This document shows, piece after piece, positions 17,424 through 28,555 of a DNA stretch of 64,000 nt; position 1 is the stretch's first letter, and every line of letters starts with the position of its first letter. Source of the DNA: SHYR01 sp036013055 (GTDB lineage: Bacteria > Chloroflexota > Dehalococcoidia > UBA2979); NCBI GenBank assembly GCA_036013055.1, contig DASCQM010000015.1, positions 1 through 64,000 on the forward strand. Reading direction: 5' to 3'. The translations under genes were made by a program, and so were the position numbers. The notes below the pieces were generated by a model. The model made no database searches. It worked only from the letters and a program-made list of their open reading frames with translations, and was not told the DNA's origin.

Positions 17424-20400
17424 ATGGGCTGGATTCAAGACCTTGCCGACCCCAAGTCGCGGCGCTGGGAAGACTTCTACCGGAACCGGTGGCAGCATGA
17501 CAACATCACGCGTAGCACCCACGGGGTGAACTGCACGGGTGGGTGCTCATGGGCCGTCTACTCCAAGGACGGCATCATCACCTGGGAGATGCAGCAAACC
17601 GACTATCCCGCGCTCGAGGAGAGCCTCCCACCGTACGAGCCGCGTGGCTGCCAGCGTGGTATCTCCGCCTCCTGGTACGTCTACAGCCCGATCCGCGTGA
17701 AGTACCCGTACGTACGCGGCAGCCTGCTTGAGTTCTGGCGCGAGGCGCGAGCTAACGAGTCTGACCCCGTGGCCGCGTGGGAGTCGATCGTCTCGGATGA
17801 GACCAAGCGCACCCGCTACCAGCAGTCTCGCGGTAAGGGCGGATTCCGCCGCAGTAACTGGGACGAAGTGCTGGAGATTGTCTCCGCCTCCGCCATCTAC
17901 ACGGCGAAGAAGTGGGGCCCGGACCGCGTGTTCGGGTTCTCGCCGATCCCCGCCATGTCCTACAACTCGTACGCAGCCGGTTCACGCTTTCTGCAGCTTT
18001 TCGGCGGCGTGAGCATGAGCTTCTACGACTGGTACGCCGACCTGCCGAACGCGTTCCCCGAAACGTGGGGCGACCAGACCGACGTCTGCGAGGGCGCTGA
18101 CTGGTACAACTCCAAGTACATCGTCTCCGTTGCAGCCAACCTCAACATGACGCGCACACCCGACGTGCACTTCATCTCCGAGGCCCGCCAAAACGGTACC
18201 AAGTTCACCGTGATCTCCCCGGACTTCAGCCAGGTGGCGAAGTTCTCCGACTGGTGGATCCCGGTGGTACCCGGTCAGGACACCGCGCTCTGGATGGCTG
18301 TGAACCACGTCATCCTCAAGGAGTTCTACGTCGACCGACAGGTGCCGTACTTCGTCGACTATCTAAAGCAATACACCGACACTCCGTTCCTTGTGGAGAT
18401 GTTGCCGAACGGTGACTCTTACAAGCCCGCGCAGTTGCTGCGCGCCAACCGCCTCACACGCTACGACGGCATCGAGAACGGTGACTGGAAGCTCGCCATC
18501 TACGACGAGACGAGCGACGAGCCGCGTATGCCGAAGGGTTCAGTCGGCTTCCGTTGGGGCGAGGAAGACGGTAAGTGGAACCTGAAGATGGAGGACGGCG
18601 TCGATGACACGCCGCTCAACCCGGCACTCTCGTTCCTCGAGAAGCACGACGAAGTCTTCCAGGTGGAGTTCGAAGAGTTCGCCGAGAAAAAGGTGAACCT
18701 GCGCGGCGTGCCGGTTCGCACGCTCCAGACTATCGACGGTCCGGTTCAGGTCGCGACGGTCTTCGACCTGCTCATGGCCCAGTTCGGTGTCGACCGCTCG
18801 CTCCCGGGCGACTACGCAACTGACTACGACGACGCGTCCGCGCCGTACACGCCCGCCTGGCAGGAACAGTTCACCGGCATCGCCCGCGACACGATCCTGC
18901 AGCTCGCCCGTGAGTTCGCCTCGAACTCTGAGGTGACTGAGGGCAAGTCGATGATCATCACTGGCGCCAGCCTTAACCACTGGTACAACAACAACCACTC
19001 CTACCGCGCTCCGATCACCGCGCTGATCCTGACCGGTAGTTGTGGCGTCAACGGTGGTGGGCTCAACCACTACGTCGGGCAAGAGAAGCTCACGCTGGTC
19101 GCCCCGTGGTCGACGATGGCGTTCGCGGCGGACTGGGGCATCCCGGCACGCCGCCAGCAGTCACCAATCTGGCACTACGTGAACAGTGACCAGTGGCGAT
19201 ACGAGGGTGACTTCACCGAATACGCATCTGTCCCCGACGACGCCCGCTGGGCGAAGGGGCATGCCGTCGACCTGGTGGCGAAGTCCGTGCGTATGGGCTG
19301 GATGCCGTATTATCCGCAGTTCGACCGCCATCCATTCGAGATCGTGAAAGAGGCCGAGGAAGCCGGCGCGAGCGATTCCGACGCGGTCATTCAGAACGTC
19401 GTCGGGAAGCTACAGTCGAAGGAAGTCAACTACTCCATCGATGATCCCGACGCGCCGGAAAACTGGCCTCGACTCTGGTTCATCTGGCGGGGTAACGCGA
19501 TCCAGTCCAGCGCGAAGGGCAGCGAGTTCTTCCTGCGCCACTACCTGGGCACCCACGACAACGTGGTCGCCGAGGAGAAGGCAGCCGGGAAGACGAACAT
19601 CGTCAATTTCCATGAGACCGCCCCGCGCGGAAAGATGGACCTGGTCGTCGACATTAACTTCCGCATGGACTCGTCGGCGCTCTACTCGGACATCGTGTTG
19701 CCGACGGCAATGTGGTACGAGAAGAACGACCTGAACAGCACCGACCTGCACTCGTTCGTGCACCCGCTAGGGGCCGCTGTGCCTCCGGTCTGGGAGTCGA
19801 AGACTGACTGGGACATCTTCAAGGCCATCACCAAGAAGGTCAGCGAAATGGCGCCGGACACCTTTCCGGAGCCAGTCAAGGACATCGTCTCGTACCCGCT
19901 TGGGCACGACACGCCCGATGAGCTGGCGCAGACCGAGGTGGCCGACTGGGCCGAGGGCGAGTGCGAGCCGATCCCGGGCAAAACGATGCCCCATCTGCGC
20001 GTGATCGAGCGCGACTACGCGAACCTTTACAACAAGTTCATCACCTTCGGGCGCAGCGCCCGCGAGAATGGCATCAATGGCAACGGGGCCCATATCCCGA
20101 TCGCCGACGCCTACGACGACATGCTCACCGGGCAGATCGGTGGCGCGCCGGATCCGAAGCAGACGCGTGTTGTCGAGTGGGAGGGCACGAAGTACCCCTC
20201 GCTGGAAGACTCGCTTGATGCGGCGAACATGCTGCTGGCGCTAGCTCCGGAGACGAACGGGCAGCTCGCTTACGACGGCTTCAAACACGAGGAGATCAAG
20301 ACCGGTCTCGACCTAGCGCACTTGGCGGAGAAGAACCGTGGCGTGCGCATGACGTTTGCCGACCTCACCCAGCAGCCGAGGCGCACACTGCTGACGCCGT

Positions 20401-21074
20401 GCTGGACGGGTGATGTCAACGACGGACGGGCGTACTCCGCCTGGGTGCTCAACGTCGAGCATCTGATCCCGTGGCGCACGCTCAGTGGCCGGCAACATCT
20501 CTACGTCGATCACCCGTACTACCTCGACTTCGGTGAGCAGATGGTCACCTACAAGCCGAAGCTGGATCCGGTGAAGACCGGAGACATCGGGCCGCAGAGC
20601 CCGGTCGACGACGAGAGCCTGGTGTTGAATTACATCACGCCGCACGGGAAGTGGAACATCCACTCCACGTACAAGGACAACCACCGCATGCTCACGCTCT
20701 CGCGTGGTATGGACCCGGTCTGGATCAACGACAAGGATGCGGATCGCATCGGTCTCAAAGACAACGACTGGGTCGAGATGTACAACGACAACGGGGTCGT
20801 GGTGACACGCGCGAACGTCAGCGCTCGCGTGCAAACGGGCATGTGCCTCTATTACCACGCTGTCGAGCGAACCGTGTACATCCCCAAATCGCAGGTCAGA
20901 GGTGGTAAGCGTGCCGGCGGGCACAACAGCTTGACGCGTACCCGCATCAACCCGGTGCAGTTGGCGGGCGGCTACGCGCAGTTCACCTACATGTTCAATT
21001 ACTGGGGACCGATCGGGATCTTTACCCGGGACACAAATGTGGTAATTCGCAAACTTGAAAAGCTCGAGTGGTAG
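17424..21074 (+). CDS. narG: Respiratory nitrate reductase alpha subunit
   Basis: The 1216-residue catalytic subunit of membrane-bound nitrate reductase, reducing nitrate to nitrite at a molybdenum bis-MGD centre. The N-terminus RRWEDFYRNRWQHDNITRS matches NarG. Its [4Fe-4S] FS0 site uses His and Cys in HGVNCTGGCSW and the Cys of GCQRG. The family stretches EMQQTDYPALEE, YNSYAAGSRFLQLFGG, WYNSKYIV (after the probable Mo-ligand Asp) and NNNHSYRAPI are present. The RR near the N-terminus is the vestigial Tat-like motif; there is no cleavable hydrophobic signal, so a cytoplasmic side is expected unless Tat-exported. GGAGG lies 11 bases before ATG 17424. Followed by narH after 144 bases. Confidence 0.97.
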   Translation: MGWIQDLADPKSRRWEDFYRNRWQHDNITRSTHGVNCTGGCSWAVYSKDGIITWEMQQTDYPALEESLPPYEPRGCQRGISASWYVYSPIRVKYPYVRGSLLEFWREARANESDPVAAWESIVSDETKRTRYQQSRGKGGFRRSNWDEVLEIVSASAIYTAKKWGPDRVFGFSPIPAMSYNSYAAGSRFLQLFGGVSMSFYDWYADLPNAFPETWGDQTDVCEGADWYNSKYIVSVAANLNMTRTPDVHFISEARQNGTKFTVISPDFSQVAKFSDWWIPVVPGQDTALWMAVNHVILKEFYVDRQVPYFVDYLKQYTDTPFLVEMLPNGDSYKPAQLLRANRLTRYDGIENGDWKLAIYDETSDEPRMPKGSVGFRWGEEDGKWNLKMEDGVDDTPLNPALSFLEKHDEVFQVEFEEFAEKKVNLRGVPVRTLQTIDGPVQVATVFDLLMAQFGVDRSLPGDYATDYDDASAPYTPAWQEQFTGIARDTILQLAREFASNSEVTEGKSMIITGASLNHWYNNNHSYRAPITALILTGSCGVNGGGLNHYVGQEKLTLVAPWSTMAFAADWGIPARRQQSPIWHYVNSDQWRYEGDFTEYASVPDDARWAKGHAVDLVAKSVRMGWMPYYPQFDRHPFEIVKEAEEAGASDSDAVIQNVVGKLQSKEVNYSIDDPDAPENWPRLWFIWRGNAIQSSAKGSEFFLRHYLGTHDNVVAEEKAAGKTNIVNFHETAPRGKMDLVVDINFRMDSSALYSDIVLPTAMWYEKNDLNSTDLHSFVHPLGAAVPPVWESKTDWDIFKAITKKVSEMAPDTFPEPVKDIVSYPLGHDTPDELAQTEVADWAEGECEPIPGKTMPHLRVIERDYANLYNKFITFGRSARENGINGNGAHIPIADAYDDMLTGQIGGAPDPKQTRVVEWEGTKYPSLEDSLDAANMLLALAPETNGQLAYDGFKHEEIKTGLDLAHLAEKNRGVRMTFADLTQQPRRTLLTPCWTGDVNDGRAYSAWVLNVEHLIPWRTLSGRQHLYVDHPYYLDFGEQMVTYKPKLDPVKTGDIGPQSPVDDESLVLNYITPHGKWNIHSTYKDNHRMLTLSRGMDPVWINDKDADRIGLKDNDWVEMYNDNGVVVTRANVSARVQTGMCLYYHAVERTVYIPKSQVRGGKRAGGHNSLTRTRINPVQLAGGYAQFTYMFNYWGPIGIFTRDTNVVIRKLEKLEW

Positions 21075-21218
21075 CAAACCAGGTGAACACTCCCGTCTTT
21101 GCCGCTGGCGAAAACGGATCGAAAGGATTCCCAGACTAGCGCGGTGGGACCGGGGCGGATGTACCGCCGTCGGTCCCGAGAATCCGTAGTCGTTTTGGGG
21201 CGCAGGAAGGGCAGACGC

Positions 21219-22730
<1,512 letters not shown>

Positions 22731-22732
22731 CC

Positions 22733-23383
22733 GTGGCCAGCGAAGTCGTCAGCCAGCAGCTGCTGGGGCTCTTCGCCCACATCCTTGAGTACCCGGAGAC
22801 GGACATCGTCGAGCAGGTACGCGAGTGCGAGGCCCTCGTCTCGGCGAGCGACGCAGAGGCAGGCGCACACCTGCGCCAGTTCCTCGGGGTCGTCGAGCAG
22901 ACGTCGAACGGCGAACTGCAGGAGATCTACACGGCGGTATTCGACCTCGATGCCGACTGTCATCCGTACCTCGGTTACCAGCTCTTCGGAGAGGGTTACG
23001 AGCGGAGCCAGTTCCTGCTTGAGCTGAAGGACCTCTACCGCGCAGGTGGGTTCCAGGCGAACACCGTGGAACTGCCGGACCGTCTCTCAGAGGTGCTGCG
23101 CTTCCTGTCGGTCGGCAGCGATGCCGAAGCGAACCGCGAACTACTGGCAGAAGGACTGATCCCATCGCTCGACAAGCTGGTCACTGAAGAGCCGCTGGAC
23201 GATGTGGATCTGGATGAGGCCGAGCTGGAGTTGAGGGAACTGCGACCCGATCGCGACCCATACCGGCCGGTGATCGATGCACTGCGCATCGTGATCGAGC
23301 CGCTTCGTGTGGCGCCGATGGTCACCGCGACGGCCATTTCGACCGAGAACATTATTCCACTGAAGGAGCGGATCGATGGTTGA
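22733..23383 (+). CDS. narJ: Nitrate reductase assembly chaperone
   Basis: A 216-residue NarJ/TorD-family chaperone that helps insert the molybdenum cofactor and holds NarGH until it docks on NarI; it is not part of the final enzyme. The helical sequence with YLGYQLFGEGYERSQFLLELK near residues 79-100 and the C-terminal DPYRPVIDALRIV is family-like. GTG 22733 follows the narH stop by two bases with GGAGG eight bases before it; an upstream GTG at 22724 is less well placed. The stop overlaps the narI start by eight bases. Confidence 0.92.
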   Translation: MASEVVSQQLLGLFAHILEYPETDIVEQVRECEALVSASDAEAGAHLRQFLGVVEQTSNGELQEIYTAVFDLDADCHPYLGYQLFGEGYERSQFLLELKDLYRAGGFQANTVELPDRLSEVLRFLSVGSDAEANRELLAEGLIPSLDKLVTEEPLDDVDLDEAELELRELRPDRDPYRPVIDALRIVIEPLRVAPMVTATAISTENIIPLKERIDG

Positions 23384-24056
23384 TATCGTACTGTTTGCGG
23401 CGTTCCCGTACGTGGCGATCGCGCTCGCCGTAGGCGTGGGAATCTACCGCTACTCGAGTGACCGGTTCTCCTTCTCAAGCTTCTCGTCGCAGTTCCTTGA
23501 GAGCCGCACACTCTTCTGGGGTTCGGTGCCATGGCACTTCGGCGTGATCATCATTCTGCTCGCGCACATCGCCGCGCTGCTGATCCCGGGCGTCTGGTCC
23601 GGCCTGATCGCTGACCCGACGCGTCTCTACGTGCTTGAGGTTGTTGGACTGGCGCTGGCGCTCGCCGCGCTGGCTGGCCTCGTGCTGCTGTTCATGCGGC
23701 GGCTCTTCAACCGTCGCATCTTCGTCGTCAGTTCGACGATGGACTGGGTGCTGCTGATCGTACTGGTGGCGCATATGGCGCTCGGCTTCTGGGTCGCGCT
23801 CTTCTTCCGCTGGGGCTCTGACTGGTACCTGCACACGGCCGTGCCGTGGCTGGAGTCGCTCGCGCGGCTCGACCCGGAGACTCAGTTTGTGACGTCGCTG
23901 CCGTGGGTGGTCAAGATCCACATGCTCGGTGGGTTCATGCTCATCGCTCTCTTCCCGTTCACCCGCCTAGTGCACATATTCACCTTCCCGATCACGTACC
24001 TCTGGCGACCGTACCAGGTGGTGATCTGGAACCGACGGCAGAACCAGTCGCAGTAG
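23376..24056 (+). CDS. narI: Respiratory nitrate reductase gamma subunit
   Basis: The 226-residue dihaem b membrane subunit that oxidises quinol. Five hydrophobic segments are visible. Candidate haem ligands are His residues in PWHFGVIIILLAHIAALL and in the last segment pair HMLGGFMLIALFPFTRLVHIF, as expected for NarI. The C-terminus continues YLWRPYQVVIWNRR, typical of the family. ATG 23376 overlaps the narJ stop. A 237-base gap separates it from narK. Confidence 0.95.
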   Translation: MVDIVLFAAFPYVAIALAVGVGIYRYSSDRFSFSSFSSQFLESRTLFWGSVPWHFGVIIILLAHIAALLIPGVWSGLIADPTRLYVLEVVGLALALAALAGLVLLFMRRLFNRRIFVVSSTMDWVLLIVLVAHMALGFWVALFFRWGSDWYLHTAVPWLESLARLDPETQFVTSLPWVVKIHMLGGFMLIALFPFTRLVHIFTFPITYLWRPYQVVIWNRRQNQSQ

Positions 24057-24293
24057 CGACGGGTAGCAGCAGGCGCGGTCGGTACTGCGGGTTGCGGTAG
24101 GGCGCGTGAGAGAGCGATTTGGTGGCGGCCCTCGTGTTCTGGCCAGCGCTTCCGCGTCTGCATTCAACGGTCCGGTACGACGCTCGGCCCGACGGCGATC
24201 GGGGCAATGCCCGTTCAACCAGTCCTGTTCCAGTCGACGTCGACTGTACCGGTACGCAGCGACCACGTGCAGAGAGAGTCGCGGTAGCTCGTC

Positions 24294-25793
24294 ATGAGCG
24301 AGGCGGCGCGCGCGAACAAGATCCTGACGGTGAACACCGCGGCGTTCACGATCTGCTTCGCCGCCTGGATGATGAACGGCGTCCTGATCACGTTCCTCGT
24401 CGAGAACCGCGTCTTCGACTGGGACCGCGGCCAGATGGGGTGGCTGATCGGCATGCCGGTGCTCGCGGGGTCGGTTGCTCGGCTCCCGGCTGGACTGCTC
24501 ACCGACAAGTACGGCGGGCGCATCGTCTTCACTCTGCTGATTCTGATCTCCGCCGTGCCGATGTATCTGGTCAGTTTCGCGGACACCTACACCGAATTCC
24601 TTCTAGGTGGGTTTGGTTTCGGGCTCTGTGGCGCTGGATTCTCGGTCGGCATCGCCTACACCTCGGTCTGGTTCAAGCCGGAGCGGCAGGGCCTCGCGCT
24701 CGGGATCTTCGGTGCCGGCAACGCGGGCGCGGCGTTCACCGTGCTGGTCGCTCCCTCAGCCCTCAACGCGTTCACATCGGATGGCGCCGACCTCGATGGG
24801 TGGCGGATGCTGCCTCGGCTCTACGCGCTGACGCTATTGCTCACTGCCGCCGTGTTCTACCTGCTCACGGAGACGCGGAAGGTCGAGGGCGAAGAGGGGA
24901 AGACGATGGCGCAGCGCCTCGCCCCCCTGAAGGAGATCCGGGTCTGGCGATTTGGCCTCTACTACTTCCTCGTATTCGGCGGCTTCGTGGCGCTCGCCCA
25001 GTGGCTGGTTCCCTACTACGTGAATGTCTACTCGATGACGGTGGCGACGGCCGGATTGATGACCGCGATCTTCAGCTTCCCGTCTGGCGTGATCCGGGCG
25101 TTCGGGGGCTGGATGTCGGACCGCTTCGGCGCGCGCACGATCATGTACTGGGTACTCGGATCCTGCATGATCATGTGCGCGCTGCTCGCCGTGCCTCGGA
25201 TGGACATCAGGTCGCCGGGCGAGGGCGTGCTCGCTGTGCGCTCAGGGACGGTAACGAGTGTCTCAGCCAGTCGGGTCGTCGTCGACGATATGGAGTACGC
25301 GCTGAAGCCGCTCGCGGCCAACGCGCAGACCGAGCCCGAGGGCGCGCTGGTGCTCCCGACCTCGTCGTCGTGGCACGAGCCAGCGGTCGAGGTCGGCGAC
25401 GAGGTGAAGCGACGCGCGCTGCTCGCGCGCGGCGTGACGCGCATCTATTTCCAGGCGAATATCTGGATTTTCACCGGACTGGTATTCCTTGTCGGCATCG
25501 TCATGGGCATCGGCAAGGCTGCCGTCTACAAACACATTCCGGAGTACTTCCCCGCGGACGTCGGTGCTGTCGGCGGTGCCGTCGGCGTGCTGGGCGGCCT
25601 CGGTGGGTTCGTCAGCCCGATCTTGTTCGGCTACCTGTTGCAGGCGACCGGGATCTGGACCACGACGTGGATGTTCCTCGCGCTCGTCTCGCTCGTGGCG
25701 CTCGTGTGGATGCATGTGGTCGTGCAGCGCATGGAACACGAGAACCCGTCCGACGCCGTACGGGATGGCAGCAAATCGTGGAGCCAGTTGTGA
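24294..25793 (+). CDS. narK: NarK-family nitrate/nitrite transporter with an inserted beta domain
   Basis: A 499-residue MFS transporter of the nitrate/nitrite porter group, about 12 membrane segments. Family signs are RLPAGLLTDKYGGR, GFGFGLCGAGFSVGIAY with WFKPERQGLALGIFGAGNAG, and FPSGVIRAFGGWMSDRFG. Residues about 302-384 form a hydrophilic insertion between membrane segments in the second half. It contains GTVTSVSASRVVV and VEVGDEVKRRALLARG, resembling a barrel-sandwich (lipoyl/RpoB-like) fold, which I do not know from E. coli NarK. The start ATG 24294 has a poor ribosome site. It lies between narI and a second narK, implying a split of nitrate uptake and nitrite export between the two. 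Confidence 0.88.
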   Translation: MSEAARANKILTVNTAAFTICFAAWMMNGVLITFLVENRVFDWDRGQMGWLIGMPVLAGSVARLPAGLLTDKYGGRIVFTLLILISAVPMYLVSFADTYTEFLLGGFGFGLCGAGFSVGIAYTSVWFKPERQGLALGIFGAGNAGAAFTVLVAPSALNAFTSDGADLDGWRMLPRLYALTLLLTAAVFYLLTETRKVEGEEGKTMAQRLAPLKEIRVWRFGLYYFLVFGGFVALAQWLVPYYVNVYSMTVATAGLMTAIFSFPSGVIRAFGGWMSDRFGARTIMYWVLGSCMIMCALLAVPRMDIRSPGEGVLAVRSGTVTSVSASRVVVDDMEYALKPLAANAQTEPEGALVLPTSSSWHEPAVEVGDEVKRRALLARGVTRIYFQANIWIFTGLVFLVGIVMGIGKAAVYKHIPEYFPADVGAVGGAVGVLGGLGGFVSPILFGYLLQATGIWTTTWMFLALVSLVALVWMHVVVQRMEHENPSDAVRDGSKSWSQL

Positions 25794-25885
25794 GCCGCGC
25801 GCCGGCAGCAGTGGATACATTTGAGTCAACACGGCGGCCGAGATCGTCGAACTAGCGGGTTCGCCCGTGTTGGAGAGGTAGTGAC

Positions 25886-27487
25886 ATGGCAGACATCCAA
25901 GAGTGGGACGTCGAGGACGAACAGTTCTGGGAATCCACGGGGAAGCGGGTAGCCACCCGCAACCTCTGGATCTCGATTCCGAGCCTGCTCGCCGGGTTTG
26001 CCGTCTGGATCTACTGGAGCATGATCACGGTCCAGATGCTGAATCTGGGCTTCCCGTTCACCCAGGCCGAGTTGTTTACGTTGACCTCCATCGCCGGCCT
26101 CAGCGGCGCAACGTTGCGAATTCCCAGCAGCTTCCTGATCCGAGTTGCAGGTGGCCGAAACACGATCTTCTTCACCACCGCACTGCTGATGATCCCCGCG
26201 GTCGGTACCGGTTTCGCGCTCACGTCGCAGGACACGCCGCTGTGGGTCTTCCAGCTGCTGGCCCTCACGTCCGGATTCGGCGGCGGCAACTTCGCGTCAT
26301 CGATGTCGAACATCAGCTTCTTCTACCCGAAGCGCATCCAGGGCATGTCACTTGGCCTCAACGCTGGGCTCGGCAACGCCGGCGTGACGACGATGCAGAT
26401 CCTGATCCCGGCCGTCATGACGGTTGGCGCGTTCGGTGGCGGGTCGATGGTGCTCGAGAAGAGTTCCGGCACGCTGATCGGTACGATCGAAGCGGGGACA
26501 CAGACCTGGATCCACAACGCCGGATTCGTCTGGCTGATCCTGCTGATTCCGCTCGCCTTTGCTGGCTGGTTCTTGATGGACAACATCAAGGCGGATCATG
26601 TCTCGCCCGACATCGGCTCGCCGATCAGCGCGTTCACGAAGATCAGCGGCATGTTGGGCCTGGCGTTCATCCCTGCCGTGATCGGTCTCTTCATCATTCT
26701 TCCCGAGCCCACGGGTCTCGGATTGTCGTGGGCCAAGTACCCGGTGCTCGCTGGCGTGGTCTTCAGTGTCGTGATGCTGCTCAAGCAATTGCGCGGCGAC
26801 CTGAAGACGAACCTCGATCGACAGTTCCTGATCTTCAAGAACAAGCACACGTGGATCATGAGCGTGATCTACACGATGACGTTCGGCAGTTTCATCGGGT
26901 ACTCCGCCGGATTCGCGCTGGCGATCAAGGTGATCTTCGGCTTCCAGCACATCGAGGTCGACGGCGTGATGACGCACGATCTGGTGAACCCGGACGGTCC
27001 GTCCGCGCTGACCTACGCCTGGATGGGGCCGTTCATCGGAGCCCTGATCCGCCCGATCGGCGGTGTGATCGCGGACAAGGTTGGTGGCGCGAAAGTGACC
27101 CAGATGGTCGCGATCGTGATGGTGTTCAGCGCCCTCGGCGTGGCCTATTACATGAAGCAGGCCTACCAGTCGGCGACGCCCGAGGATCACTTCATCCCGT
27201 TCTTCGTGCTGTTCCTCGTGCTGTTTGCCGCCAGCGGTGTCGGCAACGGATCGACGTTCCGCACGATCGCGATGGTGTTTGATCGTGAACAGGCAGGCCC
27301 GGTGCTCGGGTGGACATCGGCGATTGCGGCCTACGGCGCGTTCGTCGTCCCCTCGGAGTTCGGCTCGCAGATCAGCAATGCGACACCGGAGTACGCGCTG
27401 TTCGGCTTTGCGGCCTTCTACGGGGTTTGCCTCGTCCTCAACTGGTGGTACTACCTTGGGCCGCGCGCCGAATATCAGAACCCGTAG
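25886..27487 (+). CDS. narK: Second NarK-family nitrate/nitrite transporter
   Basis: A 533-residue MFS porter with a short acidic N-terminal cytoplasmic segment and 12 predicted membrane segments. The two nitrate signature regions are clear: GFGGGNFASSMSNISFFYPK followed by QGMSLGLNAGLGNAG, and the later FAASGVGNGSTFRTIAMVF. Conserved arginines at TLRIP and IRPIGG would bind the anion. It is closer to the NarK2-like nitrate/nitrite antiporters than the preceding gene and has no inserted domain. GGAGAGGT precedes ATG 25886. It is the last structural gene of the nar cluster, with the Rrf2 regulator following after about 90 bases. Confidence 0.93.
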   Translation: MADIQEWDVEDEQFWESTGKRVATRNLWISIPSLLAGFAVWIYWSMITVQMLNLGFPFTQAELFTLTSIAGLSGATLRIPSSFLIRVAGGRNTIFFTTALLMIPAVGTGFALTSQDTPLWVFQLLALTSGFGGGNFASSMSNISFFYPKRIQGMSLGLNAGLGNAGVTTMQILIPAVMTVGAFGGGSMVLEKSSGTLIGTIEAGTQTWIHNAGFVWLILLIPLAFAGWFLMDNIKADHVSPDIGSPISAFTKISGMLGLAFIPAVIGLFIILPEPTGLGLSWAKYPVLAGVVFSVVMLLKQLRGDLKTNLDRQFLIFKNKHTWIMSVIYTMTFGSFIGYSAGFALAIKVIFGFQHIEVDGVMTHDLVNPDGPSALTYAWMGPFIGALIRPIGGVIADKVGGAKVTQMVAIVMVFSALGVAYYMKQAYQSATPEDHFIPFFVLFLVLFAASGVGNGSTFRTIAMVFDREQAGPVLGWTSAIAAYGAFVVPSEFGSQISNATPEYALFGFAAFYGVCLVLNWWYYLGPRAEYQNP

Positions 27488-27580
27488 GCGTGCGCGGCGC
27501 TCAGCGATGAATGACGCGGTACTCGGCTGCCTCGATTGGTTGACCGCGAGTGCTGCGGTCGAGGCAGCGAGGGAGCGGCT

Positions 27581-28045
27581 GTGACGCGCCGTGGCGCCTA
27601 CTCGGCGCTGGCTGTGCTCAACCTCGGTGAGCACTTCGGCGAGGGCCTCCGCAAGTCGCGCGAGATCGCCGAGGAGACGAGCGTCCCCGGGTACTACCTC
27701 AAAGAGGTGCTGGCCAACCTCGTCCACGCGGGACTCGTGACATCGGTCGCGGGCTCGCGCGGTGGGTATGCGTTGTCGCGACCACCCGGGGAGCTGAACC
27801 TGCTTGAGGTGATCGAGGCCGCAGACGGCCGGCCGAATCGCGTGGGATGCGCGCTCTGTGGCGATGACTGCGGCTGGGAGGGCCCGTGCCCGCTACGTGA
27901 AGCATGGGAGCGCGGGTTGGACGCTCAGATCGCTGAACTGGAAACGACTACGTTCGCCGATCTGGGGGCCGTGCTCCGAGAGCGAGGCGTGTTGCCCCCT
28001 GCAGCAGATCCCGAGTCATCGGAGGGCGGCGAGTCGCCTCGCTGA
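27581..28045 (+). CDS. Rrf2-family iron-sulfur transcriptional regulator
   Basis: A 154-residue Rrf2-type regulator. The N-terminal winged helix reads TRRGAYSALAVLNL, then SREIAEETSVPGYYLKEVLANLVHAGLV and SVAGSRGGYALSRP. Four cysteines, Cys90, Cys93, Cys97 and Cys103, lie in the cluster-binding loop, one more than the three of IscR and NsrR. It probably binds an iron-sulfur cluster and senses nitric oxide, oxygen or redox state. Position just after narK suggests it regulates the nar cluster. GTG 27581 with GGGAG before it is preferred to the upstream in-frame start at 27536 since homology begins there. Confidence 0.88.
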   Translation: MTRRGAYSALAVLNLGEHFGEGLRKSREIAEETSVPGYYLKEVLANLVHAGLVTSVAGSRGGYALSRPPGELNLLEVIEAADGRPNRVGCALCGDDCGWEGPCPLREAWERGLDAQIAELETTTFADLGAVLRERGVLPPAADPESSEGGESPR

Positions 28046-28057
28046 CCGTGGTCGCTG

Positions 28058-28357
28058 CTACGGACTGACCGGGTCGCCGAACGGGGGGTCCCCAGAGCCG
28101 CTGACCACGAAACCAGTGCCGGTTCTCCGCTGCCAGCCGATGTTCTTCTCGATCAGAATCAGTCCCTCTCGGGCGTCGGGAATCTCGATCTCGAACTCTC
28201 CCCCGGTCAGGAGCAGCGGATCGGGGTGGCCCGGGATCATGACCTCGCCGCCCCAGGTGACGGGGCCGTCGGCCGGCGGCGTCCGCCACAGCTTCACGTT
28301 CGCGTTGAACGACTGGTCGTATTTCCGGATCACTGCCGGACCCTCGTAGTCGCTCAT
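28058..28357 (-). CDS. Small protein of unknown function
   Basis: A 99-residue protein that I do not recognise. It begins SDYEGPAVIRKYDQSF, has a strand-rich middle with WGGEVMIPGHPDPLLLTGGEFEIEIPD, and ends in a Gly/Pro-rich tail. Composition fits a small beta-barrel soluble protein. The internal codon pattern is normal for the window, and GGAGTT precedes ATG 28357, so it is probably real. It converges on the Rrf2 gene with a 12-base gap and is transcribed away from the FrhB-kor operon. Confidence 0.6.
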   Translation of the reverse strand: MSDYEGPAVIRKYDQSFNANVKLWRTPPADGPVTWGGEVMIPGHPDPLLLTGGEFEIEIPDAREGLILIEKNIGWQRRTGTGFVVSGSGDPPFGDPVSP

Positions 28358-28555
28358 TCCGAACTCCAGTTCATCGCTCCGGGATGGTACCGCAGATTCG
28401 GCTGAGCGCCTTCAGGAGGCAGCGCGAGCGAGGCCGTGCGCAGTGACCGAGCATCCGGACAAACTGCGCTGTACTGACAGCGGCCAGCCCCGTAAAGTTC
28501 AAGCAGAATCACCGCTGGAGCGGTCGGTTCGGGCTGAATTCGGTGGGGTAGTTGA

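Noticed and set aside
24119..25855. A 578-codon frame overlapping narK on the same strand
   Set aside because: It is out of frame with the MFS motifs and shows only Arg-rich shadow sequence.
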